Below, piece after piece: positions 1 through 12,384 of a stretch of DNA of 64,000 nucleotides. The first letter of the stretch is position 1. Each line of letters begins with the position of its first letter. The stretch is taken from assembly GCA_008694505.1 (NCBI GenBank), contig VZDJ01000782.1:34961872-35025871 (forward strand), written 5' to 3'. A program made the position numbers and the translations under genes. The notes below the pieces were generated by a model, which saw only the letters and a list, made by a program, of their open reading frames with translations, searched no databases and had not been told where the DNA came from. Origin of the DNA: Cyanoderma ruficeps (taxonomy: Eukaryota; Chordata; Aves; Passeriformes; Timaliidae).

Positions 1-1737
1 CTTTTAGAATTTTTAGCACTGACAATGCATGTATTTTTTTAAAGCTCTTTGGCTTATGATATTTTGAGACATTATAGTATTGCCCATTTCCTCTCAACAT
101 GAAGTATAGTAGTTTGATGGTTGTAGAGGAAAATGAGGTTTTGATCTATTCTTGTGACTTGTATGGCTTAAGAATCAAAGTAAAAAGTACTTATCTTAAA
201 TACATTACAAAATTGCTACAGCTGGCTATAAAGTGCTTGGCTTAGTCCTCCTAATGCGGATTATTAATTGACATATAGTGAAGCAAATTCCCTAAAATAA
301 ATGTTGTAGTGCCTTTCTAGTCAATAGAGATATATACTTGAAGCCTTTAGAACAAGCTCCTGTTCAAGTAGTTGAAGCTGAACTTTTTCAAGGTACTTGT
401 TTTTATCCCTGGGTTATATGTGGAATTTGAATTAGTAGGCTTGATTTACTAGATCCCCTAAAACAGTGTAGGAAGAAATTATATATTTGATTTAGGCAGA
501 CTGAATCCCAGTCAGTGCACCTTGGGGAAGTGCACAGTATCAAAGTATTTTTGCTTGGAGCTGGTGCCAAGGTGAAGGGCAGAATTAACCATCTTTTAAT
601 GTGCACATTAAAGTTAATCTGAAAGACAAAAGTGCATTTTGCGATGCAGTTTTGCTGGCTATTAACATTATAGGGCTGTAATAAGGTGGATTTTTTTAAG
701 AATCTTTCTAAATGCTGTTTATCTTTTAAGAAGCAATGGCATTGAGCCTGTAAAACTCATTAATTCCCATTTTTTTGTGCGTGTGGATGAACTCTGTTAT
801 GTTTTTGGATGTTCAATTGTTCAGCGTTAGTTCTCTTTGCACTTTTACTTTCCTACCTCTCCCGATAAGGAAAATTTGCTGCAATGTGTGAGGTGCTTTT
901 ATTGACTTCAGCTGTTGTCTTTAGAGAGCGTGTGTGTCTGTTCATCATGTCAGATGAATAACTGAGCTGGCTGATGGCTGTGTCAGCAAGCTAAGTCCCT
1001 CTTCCGTGTCCGTAATTCTCCAGTTCTAAACACACTTGACAGTTAGCTGGTGACCTTAGGAAGTCTTTTCATCTCTGACTCCACAAGCGGTAGCGTGACT
1101 ACTGGAACAATGTTTTGGCAAGAATAGTAATAGCTTAAACCACACTGAGTTTAAAAGCAAACATCTAAACGCATTTGTCCAAATGACAAAGATGAGACAC
1201 AGTTCATGAAGTCTCACGCACAGCTGCAGTGACTGGGACATGAACAGCCATTCTTTGGTTTATCTTCTGGTTTCCAAATAATTTTCCCCAGATCTTTTTT
1301 GTTTAAGTACCAGAAACTGATGTCTAATATTTAAGTGGATGCCAGGAGCTGGTGAAACTGATGATAACACATTTCTTTATGTACAGTAAAGATGTTTTTT
1401 TCCATCCATCAGCAAAACCTCCCAGCATTTTTAAGAAGATCATGGTCTAATGCATCATAAATGCAAAAAGACAAAATGAAATATTGTCAGATTTTTGGTG
1501 GGCAGGGTAGTCTTCTAGAACTGAGGGATTCTCTTGTTCTGCTGAGAGCAACCTGGATATGTGGGTGAATCTGGTGCTCATCCTACGCTCCTCACTTGGA
1601 GCTTAGCAATCTTTTGCTGCACATTTGTTGTCACTTGAAGAAGACAGTTCTGGGGATAGCAGGAGGGAATGAGGGTTTTGATAAGGTAGAAGAGGCTGAT
1701 ACAAAACAAACCCAATACTTCTCTGTGGTATGTTCCT

Positions 1738-1809
1738 CCTTTTTTGTTTGTTTATGTGTTTGTGTGGTTTTGTTTGTTTTGTTTTGTGTTTCTTGTTTGT
1801 TTTTTTGCT
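1738..1809. repeat. T/G-rich low-complexity tract
   Basis: The tract is a run of GTTT and GTTTT units broken by a few other bases. It opens reading frames on both strands rich in Phe, Val and Cys or in Lys and Thr. These come from the simple sequence and are not genes. Confidence 0.7.
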
Positions 1810-2639
1810 AGGGAGAGTGAGGGATGGCGTGCAGCAGTCATACTTTGGACCAGATTCTTTGCAAGAATTGTATTCCATTTTGATTAAAAAGTTGAGCAAG
1901 GCTTCCAGGACAGTGTTTCTGTAGCCCCTTCACTCCAACCCATTTTCCAACAGGAAAATGCGAACAGTTTTCTCCAGCAGAGCCTTGCCTCTGCAGCCTT
2001 CCTGGTGAGCTGTCACGCCAAGCTGCATTTGAAGTGGTGGTTTCTTGGTTGATATCTAGCCAAATGCCTCAGCTGCTCATACAAATGATTCAATGCAAAT
2101 CAATGAGATTTTCTAGACACAAGCATTTAATGTTTCAACAAGCAACAGCAGATGAAATTGCTGTGTCAGATTGCATGGCAAAGTGAGCTGGTGCCCTTGT
2201 TCAGAAAATTCTGTGCCTGGAGAGTTTTCAGGCCTTCCCATTTCAATTATCTGAAAAATTCTGCTTTCAAATCAACTCTGAAATGTTCAGTGTCTCTGTG
2301 TGCCAGTCTTTTTTTGACATTGTTTTTCTTGTTTGAAAAATCAAAGATGAAACATGGTGTTTTCTACCCTCTGGCAAACCTCAGGAGACAAGTTACTGCT
2401 ACAGACTTTGCTCAGGTTCTGCAACTGTCCTAATGTATATAACTGTATATTAGGGTAAGAGATCATTGCTGCCATTCAGGTCTTTCTGAAAATTTTTTTT
2501 CTGGATGCACTCTTTGCCCAAGCATGGTCATGCATATGTGGATGCATTTTGGTTTTCCAGCTGATTTTCCAAGGAGAAAAGCTGCTGCCTTTCCTGCATG
2601 CACAATTTGTCAGAATCCCAGATGTCTACCTTGAATCGT

Positions 2640-2856
2640 GTCAAATCAGGAGAAAGTTTTTCACACAAAGGATGGTTGGGTAGTGGAACGGGCTGCCCAG
2701 GCAATGGTCACAGCACCAGCCTGACTGAGTTCAAGGAGCGTTGGGACAATACTCTCAGGCACATTGTGTGGCTCTTGGGGTGTCCTACAGTGCTGGTAGT
2801 TGGGCTTGATGATCCTTGTGGGTCCCTTCCAACTCAGTGCATCCTGTGATTCTATG
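2640..2856 (+). mobile_element. CR1 LINE fragment, sense, 3' end
   Basis: This is the 3' untranslated end of a CR1 non-LTR retrotransposon. It shows the characteristic order: a 'ggttgggtagtggaac' stretch, a 'gttcaaggagcgttgggaca' stretch, then gatgatccttgtgggtccc, and a terminal gattctatg. It is 5'-truncated, as most CR1 copies are, and has no coding capacity. Its terminus points along the + strand, the same direction as GPR158. Confidence 0.9.
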
Positions 2857-4318
2857 TCAGTCCAATAACAGTGAAAAAAAGCTTAATCAAATAAGCTTAA
2901 ATAAAAAAAATTAATCAAATTTTGCAGCACGGTTTGATTTACCAAATCGTATTTTTAAAAGAAATAGTTTGATTCTGCTGTATAAAAAAGCATTCCAGTG
3001 AAACACAGCAGCTTCCATCTCTCTCAGCCCACATCTGCCATTTTTGCCCCCACTCTTCTAAAGAAGTCTATGTCACCCAAAGGATGTAGTCCTGGGCTTT
3101 TGGCCAATATCCTGAACTTGAATTCCCACATAGAAGAGCATTTACTTAGGAAAATAATATGTGGCAGCCAGTAGGCACAATACTACTGCTGCTGCCAGAA
3201 TGTATTGACTGTAAATGAAGCTGTGACAGATGGCCTGAAGAGTTTCAGTGCTTGCTTTCTCTAGAGCAGGATTACCTAATTAATTGGTACTATGGTGCAT
3301 TGGGTTGTTTTACCAGGTTCTGGTCAGACACACTGAATGCATGGGATCTAGGTTTGCTGGACCAGGCAGTGTCTACAGATGGGACAGGGGCAGCTTTCCA
3401 ACGAATCCCTGGGACAGCAGGCTCCTGGTGGGACCAGATGAGTGGGAAGGAATATGGGAACAGCCCCCAGGACACCAGGGAAAATGTCTGCTGGAATGAG
3501 AAGAAATGGAGTCCTGATCCAAATTGTGACTGAGTTGACTGAGCAACCCTGTTTTAGAGTAGTATTTTATTTGATAGTGAAGCTTCTATACGCACTATAC
3601 CTACAGAAGTATCTTTCGTTTACTGCTTATGGAGTGTTGTCCTTGTGCATGGTCCTTGGTAGACAGGGCCAAATGCTGGTAGGACATTTTTTTATTGTGA
3701 TTAGAGAAATGCATAGGTGAAAAAAAAAGTTATTTTCCTTAAGAAAGTGATGATGCACAGGAAGATTTGATATAGCTTAGTTGAAATATATGGGGAATAA
3801 AGAGTTAAATGTGTCATAAATATTTCATATTTTGGATAGAAAGAGGCTAGTGAAATCATTTTTAGTGGCAGAGAAAAATGAGCAGCTATCATTTTGCTAG
3901 GTTTATTAGGAGTGACTTTGAAGTGTAACCTAGTAAATATAGCCTTTCAAACCAGAATTAAACCAGCTGCATATGACTTGAATAGCTCAAGGAAAAAGTC
4001 CTTGTCTGTTCTATCCTCCTCTCTGGGTACATGTTTTCACTCAGTTAAGAAAAGTCAGTGGAATTGCATTTAAAAGTGTTGTCACTTCACAGTCTGTCAC
4101 AGGGCTTTTGCCAGCTCCCTTCAAAAAGGAGTTGGTGCCTAGAACTGTGCCAGCTGGTTGATCTGATCATCCCAACGCTTTACTAGAAAATCTAAATATA
4201 CAGCAGTACGAGCTGAAATGTGTCTGCTGTCCTGTTTTGCAACTATTCTGCATTTGAATGAAGAACTACTTTCTCATGAAAGCAGTACTGAAGCTCTTTC
4301 TATCTTTCTGTTCTATAG

Positions 4319-4428
4319 GTTGTCATTTTGTATTTTGAGCCAAGTATATTTCGCTGTGTTCTCCTAAGATGGGTTCGTCTTCTGGGCTTTGCTACTGTTT
4401 ATGGAACTGTGACGCTCAAGCTGCACAG
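4319..4428 (+). CDS. GPR158: GPR158 coding exon 6 (ECL1 and TM3)
   Basis: This exon encodes 36 codons plus two bases. The peptide begins VVILYFEPSIFRC and runs through FATVYGTVTLKLH, very close to vertebrate GPR158. It covers the top of TM2, extracellular loop 1, and TM3 of the class C receptor core. The Cys codon at 4355-4357 is the expected partner of the loop-2 Cys in the conserved disulfide at the top of TM3. The exon follows an AG at 4317-4318 and ends AG at 4428 before the donor GTATTT. The split Arg codon (AG|G) is completed by the next exon. It starts in phase 0. The exon number is inferred from the 11-exon mammalian gene. The related receptor GPR179 is less likely because the tail of this gene matches GPR158. 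Confidence 0.96.
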
Positions 4429-5864
4429 GTATTTCACATGTTAATTTCCATCTCTGTGGGAGGATGTGCAATCTGTGTGGGTACTTAGATGGAAGGGCTG
4501 CAAATATTACCATAAACAAGTGCCGTTTCTGATTTTAAACTCACTGTGTATTTCTCCTCAATTTTCCTCCTCAAATTATATGCTACTAATCTGAGTTGAG
4601 AGCTATGAATGTTGACAGGATTTGATGAAAAATATGTATACATTAACTTAAATTGTGCAAGAACCCCTTTTCACAGGAGGTGAATGTGTTTTCCTTGAAT
4701 ATAAAAAATACAGAAGTATTCACAGAATGTTCAAAAGTTTCCTTGCTAAGTGCTCACAAGTAGAGAGATGCTTTTGAAGTGTTTAGACATAGCAATGGTG
4801 GGTAAAGCAATAGACTGTGGTGTATGTACTTACTGTGTTTCCTTATGGCTCTTATGTCAAGGGCTGTTTTCTTCAGGCAATCATAACAGACAAAGCTACA
4901 CACTGACAAGCATCAGTACCTGCCAGCAAAACTGTGAGGCAAATTCTGGCTTCTGTGGGGTTGGCAGTGCATTCACATGTGACTCAGAGATGTAAGATTT
5001 AGAGGCCCAACTTCAATTCCCAATTCTACAATCCCCTTAAAAATTGAAGCCTCTTCTGTGTATGCTGGATTAAATCCTAATATTTTTCCCTCTTTAATGG
5101 AAAAAAATTCTGATAATTTCTCTAACTAGTTTTATTCAAGCAAAGAGATGAGCAGTATATTGATACTTGAACATATTGGATGAAGTATGCTCACTTATCT
5201 TTTTATCTTAGTTTCATTACTGTGTCGGCATGTTAGAAAAGGTTTCATATTATGCTTGTAAACTGAATGAGAACTAAAAATATCTTGTGTTTCATGATAC
5301 ACTGTTGACTCGTCACATTTTAGGTGGAAACCCCTGTTTTCCCATTAAAACAGAGCTCCTTCGTGCAGCTCTCTTTAATTTGTGTCCCTGGTTACAAGTG
5401 TACACTTAGACTAGTAAACTGTAATTGTGAAATGCTGTGTCTGGCCACATCTTTGCATTGAAATTGACCAAGAAAATCCCACATCCCCATAGTATTTTCT
5501 GGGATGAACAATTTCTGATGCAAAAAGTAAAACAAGTAGAGCAATAGAGAAGAGAGAGATGTTGACTTTGCTTGAATGCTTTGTTCTCTATTGCTCAAAT
5601 GGACAAAAGGCCTAAGACTACGTATGGGTGGCTCATGTTGTCACTGCAGTTCTGCTATCCTAACAGGTTCTTTATATGATTGTACATGATGTGAGGAAGC
5701 AGCTATCCTGACAGGACAGTTGATCTTCTATTCATATTAAGTGAGGATAGGTTGTAAAATTGGGCAGGAAGTCTTCTGCTCTGCTCATTCAGCTGTTTGG
5801 TGTTACTTGGCACCTCTGCTGACAGGGTCAACAAACAAGACGAAATTGAATAAGAAGCCAAGAA

Positions 5865-6420
5865 TGCACTACATCCTCATCCTTGATCATCACAAAGCAA
5901 TGAAGGATAGCAGCAGACTGGACTGCATCAACAGGACAGTAGCCTGAAGGCTGAGGGAAGTGATTATTCTCCTTTACTCAGACCATATCTGCAATGATGT
6001 GTCCAGATGTCAGTGAACTTAGATGAGTTCAGTGAAAGGTCATCAAAATGGTTGGGGCTTGGAGCACTGCTCCTGCAAATGAAGTTGAGATAGCAGGGCT
6101 TGTTCAGCATGAAGAAAATATAACATTGGAGGGACCTAACATGAGCTCCTACAAAGAGGTGAAGCCATGTTCTTTACAGCAGTGTATAGTGGGAGAACAA
6201 AAGACACTGACAAATTGAAATAGGAGATTTCAACTTTATACAGTATGAATATCAGGGTCAATGTTATATGAGGAAAGCATTTTCAGTGTCAAGGTGATGA
6301 AGCAGTGGAGCTGATTGCTCATGAGGTTATGAATTTCCATACTTGGAGGTTTTTAGGACCCAACTGGATAAAGCCCTGAGCAACCTGGTGTGGATTCACT
6401 GTTAACCCTACTGTGGGCAT
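5865..6420 (+). mobile_element. Old CR1 LINE fragment, sense
   Basis: This is a diverged CR1 copy. It matches the end of CR1 ORF2 (a 'gggaagtgattattctcctt' stretch, then 'ggcttgttcagcatgaag') and runs on into the 3' region with 'tggataaagccctgagcaac' near 6370. The frame is broken by several stops, and the terminal repeat is not clear. It appears older than the CR1 copies at 11.3 kb and 27.9 kb because many more positions differ from the family pattern. Confidence 0.75.
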
Positions 6421-8082
6421 TGGCTGGTATTCTGAATGATTTTGTGTTTCTTTGTGTAACCCAAAGAGGGAAAAATCTATTTAGTATGTTAATCTAGAAT
6501 TACTTTCTCTAGGAATCTGTCTTGTTTTCCACCCAGATATCCTGACCATTCCTTTCCTGCATTTGTGATATTGTGTTCTTTTTTGGTACTGAATATCTCA
6601 GTCTCAGACTGTGTCTTGCAAAAGACTGAGTCAAGTTCGAGATATATTTTATTATACATATTCTCAGCAATTATGCTGTTAGGAAGAATGTGATGTTAAT
6701 AGAAATTTGGTAGAAAATTTTGGCAGATCTAATTCAATCCAGAGGTCTTAAAAGGTTGAGGAATGACTTACTGCAGACATCACAAATACTCCTGACAAGC
6801 ACTGCTTCCCTCCTGCAGCTAGGCTGTGTCCTGCCTGAGGGAAGAACCAATTGCCAGCAAGGAACATGTGATTTTTCTGAGTTAAATGGGAAAACCAATA
6901 TTGTGTAAAGGTAGCTATTAATGATAACGAGAAATTCTAAGGCTCTGGTTCTCAACAAATCAGGTGCTTTGAGTACCATTGGAGTGTGAAGGTTAACCAA
7001 AGCCAGGTAGAAGTCACTGGACACACCCGGGGTTTTTGTGGGGTTGTTTTTTTTTAATTTTCCTGTAGCTCCTCACTTCCTAAAGAGATTTCAGAGGTCT
7101 TGTTAGGGTCAAGCACCAAGGGGAAATCATAAAAGAAGTCAAAAGCAGGTGCATAAGGAAGAATAAAAGAACAGGGAAATCATGTACTGATTCATTCTTT
7201 GTACACCTATCACAGTCAATTTCTACAGTGCCTCATTCTTAATTGCCTCTTTCTTATTCACTGTGCATTTTTAAAATAGCGAGCTGATGTTTATGGGGGT
7301 GGAAGGATGGGGGCGTGGAAATGAGCCTAATTTTAGAAATCTAGCTGAAGAAGTATGAACATAAAATACAATACTTTCCTTAACAATGGATTTCTCAAAA
7401 TAATTCTCTCAAGAAATAATTATGTTTCAAATTTAACCTTTTGGGTTTAAAGGAGCTGCTGATGTTGCACCTTTCAGTATATTTCTGTAACTGAGGACTC
7501 TCTGTGTCCTTTTTCAAGCCCTGTATTTTATGAACAGGTTATTTCATTATTTTTAATATTGTGTGACCTTCTGTCATCTTTGTGTCAGGATTAATACAAA
7601 ACCCTTAATTCTGGACTAAAGTGTAAGAATGAAACAAAGTAACATACGTACAGAAAAATGTGTGCACTTGTGTGTGTATCCATAGGATAGTTTAGACATA
7701 TTTTAGGAAAAGGAAACCCAGGAGTGGGGTCTCTAGTTTATGGGAATCTCCATTTCTTATATTAGTAAGAGAAACAGAGGAGAGTGGGAAAGTGAGAAGA
7801 ATGAGAAGGTATGGGGAAGGTGATGTTTCAGGTATGAGAAACATGACAATGACGTAATCCACACTTTTTTGTAAGCGATGGTGGGATGGGAGTGTTAGTG
7901 GGAGAACAAGATGTTAACACTATGATGCAATTCTGCATTTCATCTAAATGCTGTGCTAAGATTATATTGCTGTGCTTTGCCATCTGGTACTGTTGGAGCA
8001 AGTAGTGGACCTTCTTACAGGTTTTGGGGCTGGTAAAGGAGGAGAAAAACAGTGTGGGTAGTGTGGGGGTGTTTAGAGGCAT

Positions 8083-8196
8083 GTTTTAGTGGGGGACATG
8101 GATTAGTGGCTCATTTGGCAGTATTAGATTTGTTGTTGGACTTGATCATCTTAAGGTTCTTTTTCCACCAAAAACAATTCAAAGATTCTGTGGTTC
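8083..8196 (+). mobile_element. Short CR1 3'-end fragment, sense
   Basis: The sequence carries gttggacttgatcatcttaa, a diverged 'ggtctttttccaac'-like stretch, and a final gattctgtg. This is the usual CR1 3' terminus. It is only about 110 bp long and non-coding. Confidence 0.65.
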
Positions 8197-8300
8197 TCTG
8201 AGTTGTGGTTCAGTATCTTACTGAATAGGAGACTCATGCTAGCAGAGAACCCAAAGAAGATGTCAGCTTGCTTCTTGAAGCATCAGTGCTGAGGGCATGG

Positions 8301-8645
8301 TGTCCTGTTCCAGGCAGGACAGGGTTAAAGTTAGCATCATCCAGGAGGGGCACAGCCAGGCCCCTGGGGTTGTTGGATATGGGCTCACACCATGTGCTGG
8401 GGGATGGAGGGTGGAGGGTGGGTGACACGCGGGGACCACTGGCGTGTGAATGGTTTGCCTAACTTGTACACTCTGTTTTTAATACTCTTTGTGGTTACTG
8501 ATTCTTTTCTTATTTCTTTGCTGTTTTGCTAAATCGTTCGTATCCTGCCATCTTTACCTTTTTGTGCTTTCAGTTCTTTTCTTCATCCTGCCACAGGGGG
8601 AGGTGGGGGGAAGTGGACAAGCGGCATGTGGTCTGGGGTTTTACA
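8301..8645 (+). mobile_element. Probable solo LTR, avian ERVL-like
   Basis: The element starts tgtcctgttccaggcaggac followed by agggttaaag and ends in ggggttttaca, so its termini are TG and CA. The start, and a near-terminal block of 'atcctgcca' then a G-rich run and 'gtggacaagcgg', resemble a widespread bird endogenous retrovirus LTR family as I remember it. It is shorter than I would expect for a full LTR, so internal deletions are likely. I see no retroviral genes beside it and no clear target-site duplication. It is non-coding and sits in the same orientation as GPR158. Confidence 0.55.
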
Positions 8646-9624
8646 GTGGGAGCACTAAATTTGGGAATACCATTCATAACCACAAGACATGGCATATATG
8701 ACCTACCCTAGGTCAGCTAGGGCTGGGAAAGAGGGTGCAGATGATCTTGTCTAAAAGTGTCTGGTGGGAATGTGGTGCAGAAAGGGGCAGAAGGTACCTT
8801 GGCACTTGGAACCTGTAGGGCTGGATTATTGCATGGCCAAGATTTCACAGGTCATAGAGCCAACAGGTGACAGTTCCATAGTGCCAATACGCCACTACCC
8901 TGTGGTTCCATGGAATGAGACATTAGTGATGAAGCACTGCAGAGGGAAGTTTTGTCTCGAGGAGTGGTTACTGTGTAACTTGGCTTAAATTGGCAAGCCA
9001 AGTGAGATGAGCATGGGCTGTAGTGGTGAACCACCCTGTTTTTTTGAGATGAGTCAGGCCCTCCTGGTTACATTGGTTGAGAGCTCAAAAAAAGTGGAGG
9101 ATTTACTTCCTTTTTCTTGTGGAAGGTGAGAAATACCTTTAGACACATGCACTCACTGTTGGATTTTGCCACTGGATGTGGTCCATAGGGATTTCTGTAT
9201 CGTTGTTATCTCACATGAAACAAAAGGAGGAAAAAATTGTTTTCAAGGCAGATGTTACTGTGGCAGAAACGCAGAGTCCAGAGTGCTGGTCTGATACTGC
9301 CTTGTTGAATTGTTAGGGTTTTTTACTGCTTTAACTTGACTGACAGGATTCAAGTCTGTTTCCAATATAGGAAAAAGAGTGGTTTGGTCAAGTTGTAGAG
9401 ATTTTTACACTGTAGGGGGTTTCTATAACTATTCCAACCATTTGTCTGTCTCTTCCCTAGAAGTGGCATGTTTTAGCACCTGAGGCTGTATGAACTGAGT
9501 CCTACTGTGAAAAACAGTTTTGGAGCAGAAAACAGACCTTAAGCGTGCTCCCACAGAGCAAAGGCTGAAACTGGCAGCACCAGCAGGTCCTTCTTTGCCT
9601 GATCTGCCCTGAGTGATCAGTGGG

Positions 9625-9677
9625 CACACGGTGCTGGTGACTCCCACGCGGTGCTGGTGGCTCCCACACGGTGCCTC
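9625..9677 (+). repeat. 20-bp minisatellite, about 2.6 copies
   Basis: The unit cacacggtgctggtgactcc is followed by a second copy with two changes and then a partial third copy. The patch is GC-rich compared with the surrounding intron. Confidence 0.85.
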
Positions 9678-11179
9678 AGGCCTGGTTGCTGGAGAACATG
9701 GCAGAGAAATGAGGATTTTAGGGGCTGGGTACAGAGTGAAAGGCTGGAGTGTGCAGGTTAGGGTGGGAAGAAGCTGGTCTTGCTGAAAAAGTGTCTGCAC
9801 ATACAGTAGGAGTTCATAAGGAATGAAGTTTCATTAATTAGACCAGTCATGGAAAAATCTGTTTTCTTGTTAACATGCCTTAACCTAATTAATTAATTTC
9901 ATGAGTATAATTCATGGCTCATGTCTGCTGCAAACATTTGCTACTTTGTTTATTTATTTTTATGGTATAAAACAAATCAGGGCTCTGACAGGAAACTCCA
10001 TATAGCATTCTTGCATGATGCACATTCAAGATGAAATTCTTGTTGTTGCAGTTCTTCTAGATTAAATGCATCACATTCTATTGCACTGTGGTTTTTTTTC
10101 TCAATAAAACCTACATTATTAAAATCCTGTTTAGCTCTTTTGTATCCCTGCCATTCTCAAGCAATAACTAGCCTTAACTAGGCAGTGTAATGGTTTTGTT
10201 TCATTTTTCTGAATAAAATATCTACTTTCTTATGTATAAACTAGCAAAATGTAGCACAGCTGTAAAAAACACAGTTCAGAATTAATCTTGATGGAGCACC
10301 ATGTAGAAGTGGGACTAATAAACATTATCTTAAAGTAAAAAAATCAGGAGCATATAATGTATTTAAGATTAATAGGGCACTGAGATCCTGGAAAATATTC
10401 TCATCCATATTCCTATTAATATTTAATTTATAAAAATTGTTGTAGATACAGCTGTACAGTTCCATGGGCTGGTGTTTTAATCACCTTAATGTAGCTAACA
10501 TTCTGCTTTATCATAGCAGACTAAGTTTGGCCAGGAAAGTTCAAAGAGAAGATCAATTATCTGGTGTTTTAATATTCAGTTACACTGTTATCATGATTAG
10601 AAAAAAGGACAGCAGTGGGTCAGAAGGCACTTTGTAATGATCCACAGGTGTCACAAGACCTCTCAGATGTCTTTTGATGGCATGCCAGAGCACCCTGGCT
10701 AAAATTGTGTGAAAGGACTGGTTTTGCATATCAGGTTAACACGGTAGCAGAAGGGCTTCAGAGCTAGAACTGGAACCTATCCTTTCCAAGGGTGTCCAAG
10801 TCCAGGACCTCCCTCAGGTAGCAAAACTTTGTGCTGTAAGGCAATACCTCCCAGGTAGGTGTGCATGCGTGCATGCATTTGCAATGCCAGTAATAACAGC
10901 TCTACAGACTGGTTTTTCTCATTATGTGGGAAGGATGGAATTGATCAGTGGAGCAAGGTGTCTCTGGGTGGGCTTATTTACAGCGTAAATAGAACCCTGG
11001 CATTACACTGCAATACTTGAGTTATAGCTATTTGTGGAGGACTGTGATGAGGTAGTGAAGTCTGTGACTCACAGGCGGGCTGATCCCAGTGGAAGCAGAG
11101 ATTTGCAGATCACATACACTGGTTGTCAGTGAAGAATCATGACTGGAGAGGAGGCTTCTGGTGGGCTACTGTGAAGGAT

Positions 11180-11295
11180 GAGGAGTAAGCCTGATACTAT
11201 TTAGCATTTTCAGTTGCAATGAACAGCCAAGAACAAAATGATTACTCACAAAATTTGTGGATAAGAAAGCTTGGCAAAATAGTAAATTCTGTTTC
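11180..11295 (+). mobile_element. Possible decayed CR1 RT fragment, sense
   Basis: A stretch reading roughly LLTKFVD followed by KLG-like codons recalls the 'KFADDTKLG' segment of non-LTR reverse transcriptase. It is preceded by an LFSIF stretch resembling 'LFNIFINDL'. The similarity is weak and the frame is broken. It lies directly upstream of an antisense CR1 insertion. Confidence 0.35.
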
Positions 11296-11329
11296 AGAAG
11301 GTCTAGTAATGAAAAGGATTCTTTACTAG

Positions 11330-12322
11330 AATTGTAGAATATCTCGAGCTGGAAGGGATCCACAAGATTCATTAAAGTCCAACTCCTGTACGGCACAGAG
11401 CAGCACCAGGAATCCCACCACGAGCCTGACAGCATTGTCCAAACACTTTCTGAACTTAGACAGGCTTGGTGCCATGACCACTGGCCTGGGGAGCCTGTCC
11501 AGTGCCCAACCACTCTCTGTGTGAAGAAAATTTTCCTAATATCCAGCCTAAACCTCCCTGACGCAAACCTAGGCTGTTCCCTTGGGTCTTATCGCTGGTC
11601 ACCACAGAGAAGAGATCAGTGCCTGCTCTTCCTCTTCCCCTCACAGGGAAGTTGTAACTGCAGTGAGGTCTCTGCTCAGTTTCCGACCCATGAGCCAGTT
11701 GCTCACCCATCACATGATGTGTTTATCCAGCTGTGAGCTGGACATCCTGTGCAGAAGAGCACTGTGAGAGACAACATTGAAAGGTTTGCTGAAGTCCACA
11801 AAGATTATATCAACTGATTTTCTTTGATCAACTGGGTGAGTTGCCTTGTCATAAAAAGAAATTAGTTTGACAAGCAGGATTTTCCCCTCGTGAAGCCATG
11901 TTGGCTGTGACTCACAACTGTGTTGTCCTTCAAGTGTCTTTCAGTAACTCCCAGAATAATCTTCTGAATTCTACCAGTCACTGAAGAGAAAGGCCTGTAG
12001 TTTATAGGGTCATCCTTTTTGGGACATTGAGACAACATTAGCCATCTTCTAATCAACTGGGACCTCACCAGATTCCCAGGACTGTTCAAAGAGAATTACA
12101 AGAGGGAGGCCTTGCAAGTAACCATCCAGCTCTTTGAGTGTTGCCATCAGGCCCCATAGACTTAGAAGAATCCAGCTGGAGCAGCAGATCCTGTAGAAGT
12201 TCAGGGACAAGTGGGAGTTTTTCATTCTCACAGCCATGGTTCTCCAGCTCAGGGTACTGGGACTCTCTTAGCCCATCATCAGTGTTACAGACAGATGCAA
12301 TGAAAGCACCAAACATGTCTGC
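11330..12322 (-). mobile_element. CR1 LINE, antisense, internally deleted
   Basis: Read on the - strand this is a CR1 copy with the middle of reverse transcriptase through to the 3' terminus. The 3' untranslated part occupies about 11330-11690, ending beside the family's terminal repeat (agaattgtagaat on the + strand). The ORF2 part occupies about 11690-12322. At about 11690 the reading passes from just after the 'SNWL' stretch of the RT straight into the 3' region. The palm, thumb and C-terminal part of ORF2 are therefore missing. The 5' side ends at a hexanucleotide repeat. It is non-functional. Confidence 0.88.
11690..12322 (-). pseudogene. Broken CR1 ORF2 reverse transcriptase
   Basis: On the - strand the fragments follow the order of a CR1 reverse transcriptase. 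They are LLLQLDSSKSMGPDG, then LFEQSWESGEVPVD, then NYRPFSS, then SQHGFTRGKSCLSN, and finally a VDFSKPFN segment corresponding to the first catalytic-aspartate motif region. All three - frames are used, with frame changes near 12190 and 12070 and again below 11862, so no intact protein is encoded. The second catalytic block with the YADD-type aspartates is absent because of the deletion. In an intact CR1 this enzyme primes reverse transcription at the target site. Here it is only a relic in a GPR158 intron. Confidence 0.85.
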
Positions 12323-12323
12323 T

Positions 12324-12384
12324 ATGTCCATGTCCATGTCCATGTCCATGTTCATGTCCATGTCCTTGTCCTTGTCCATGTCCC
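12324..12384. repeat. (ATGTCC)n hexanucleotide repeat
   Basis: About ten imperfect copies of atgtcc are present, with single-base variants (ttcatg, cttgtcc). They directly adjoin the 5' side of the antisense CR1. On the - strand they give an alternating Asp-Met frame and on the + strand Met-Ser. Both are by-products of the repeat. Confidence 0.9.

Larger units (their letters stand above)
1..4318 (+). other. GPR158: GPR158 intron 5 (3' part)
   Basis: This AT-rich non-coding stretch ends in the acceptor tctatctttctgttctatag just before the first recognised exon. It holds one sense CR1 3' end (2640-2856), followed by an A-rich patch at about 2870-2925. There is also a T/G-rich low-complexity tract at about 1738-1809. 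None of the short open frames here resembles a known protein. The donor of this intron lies outside the window. Confidence 0.8.
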
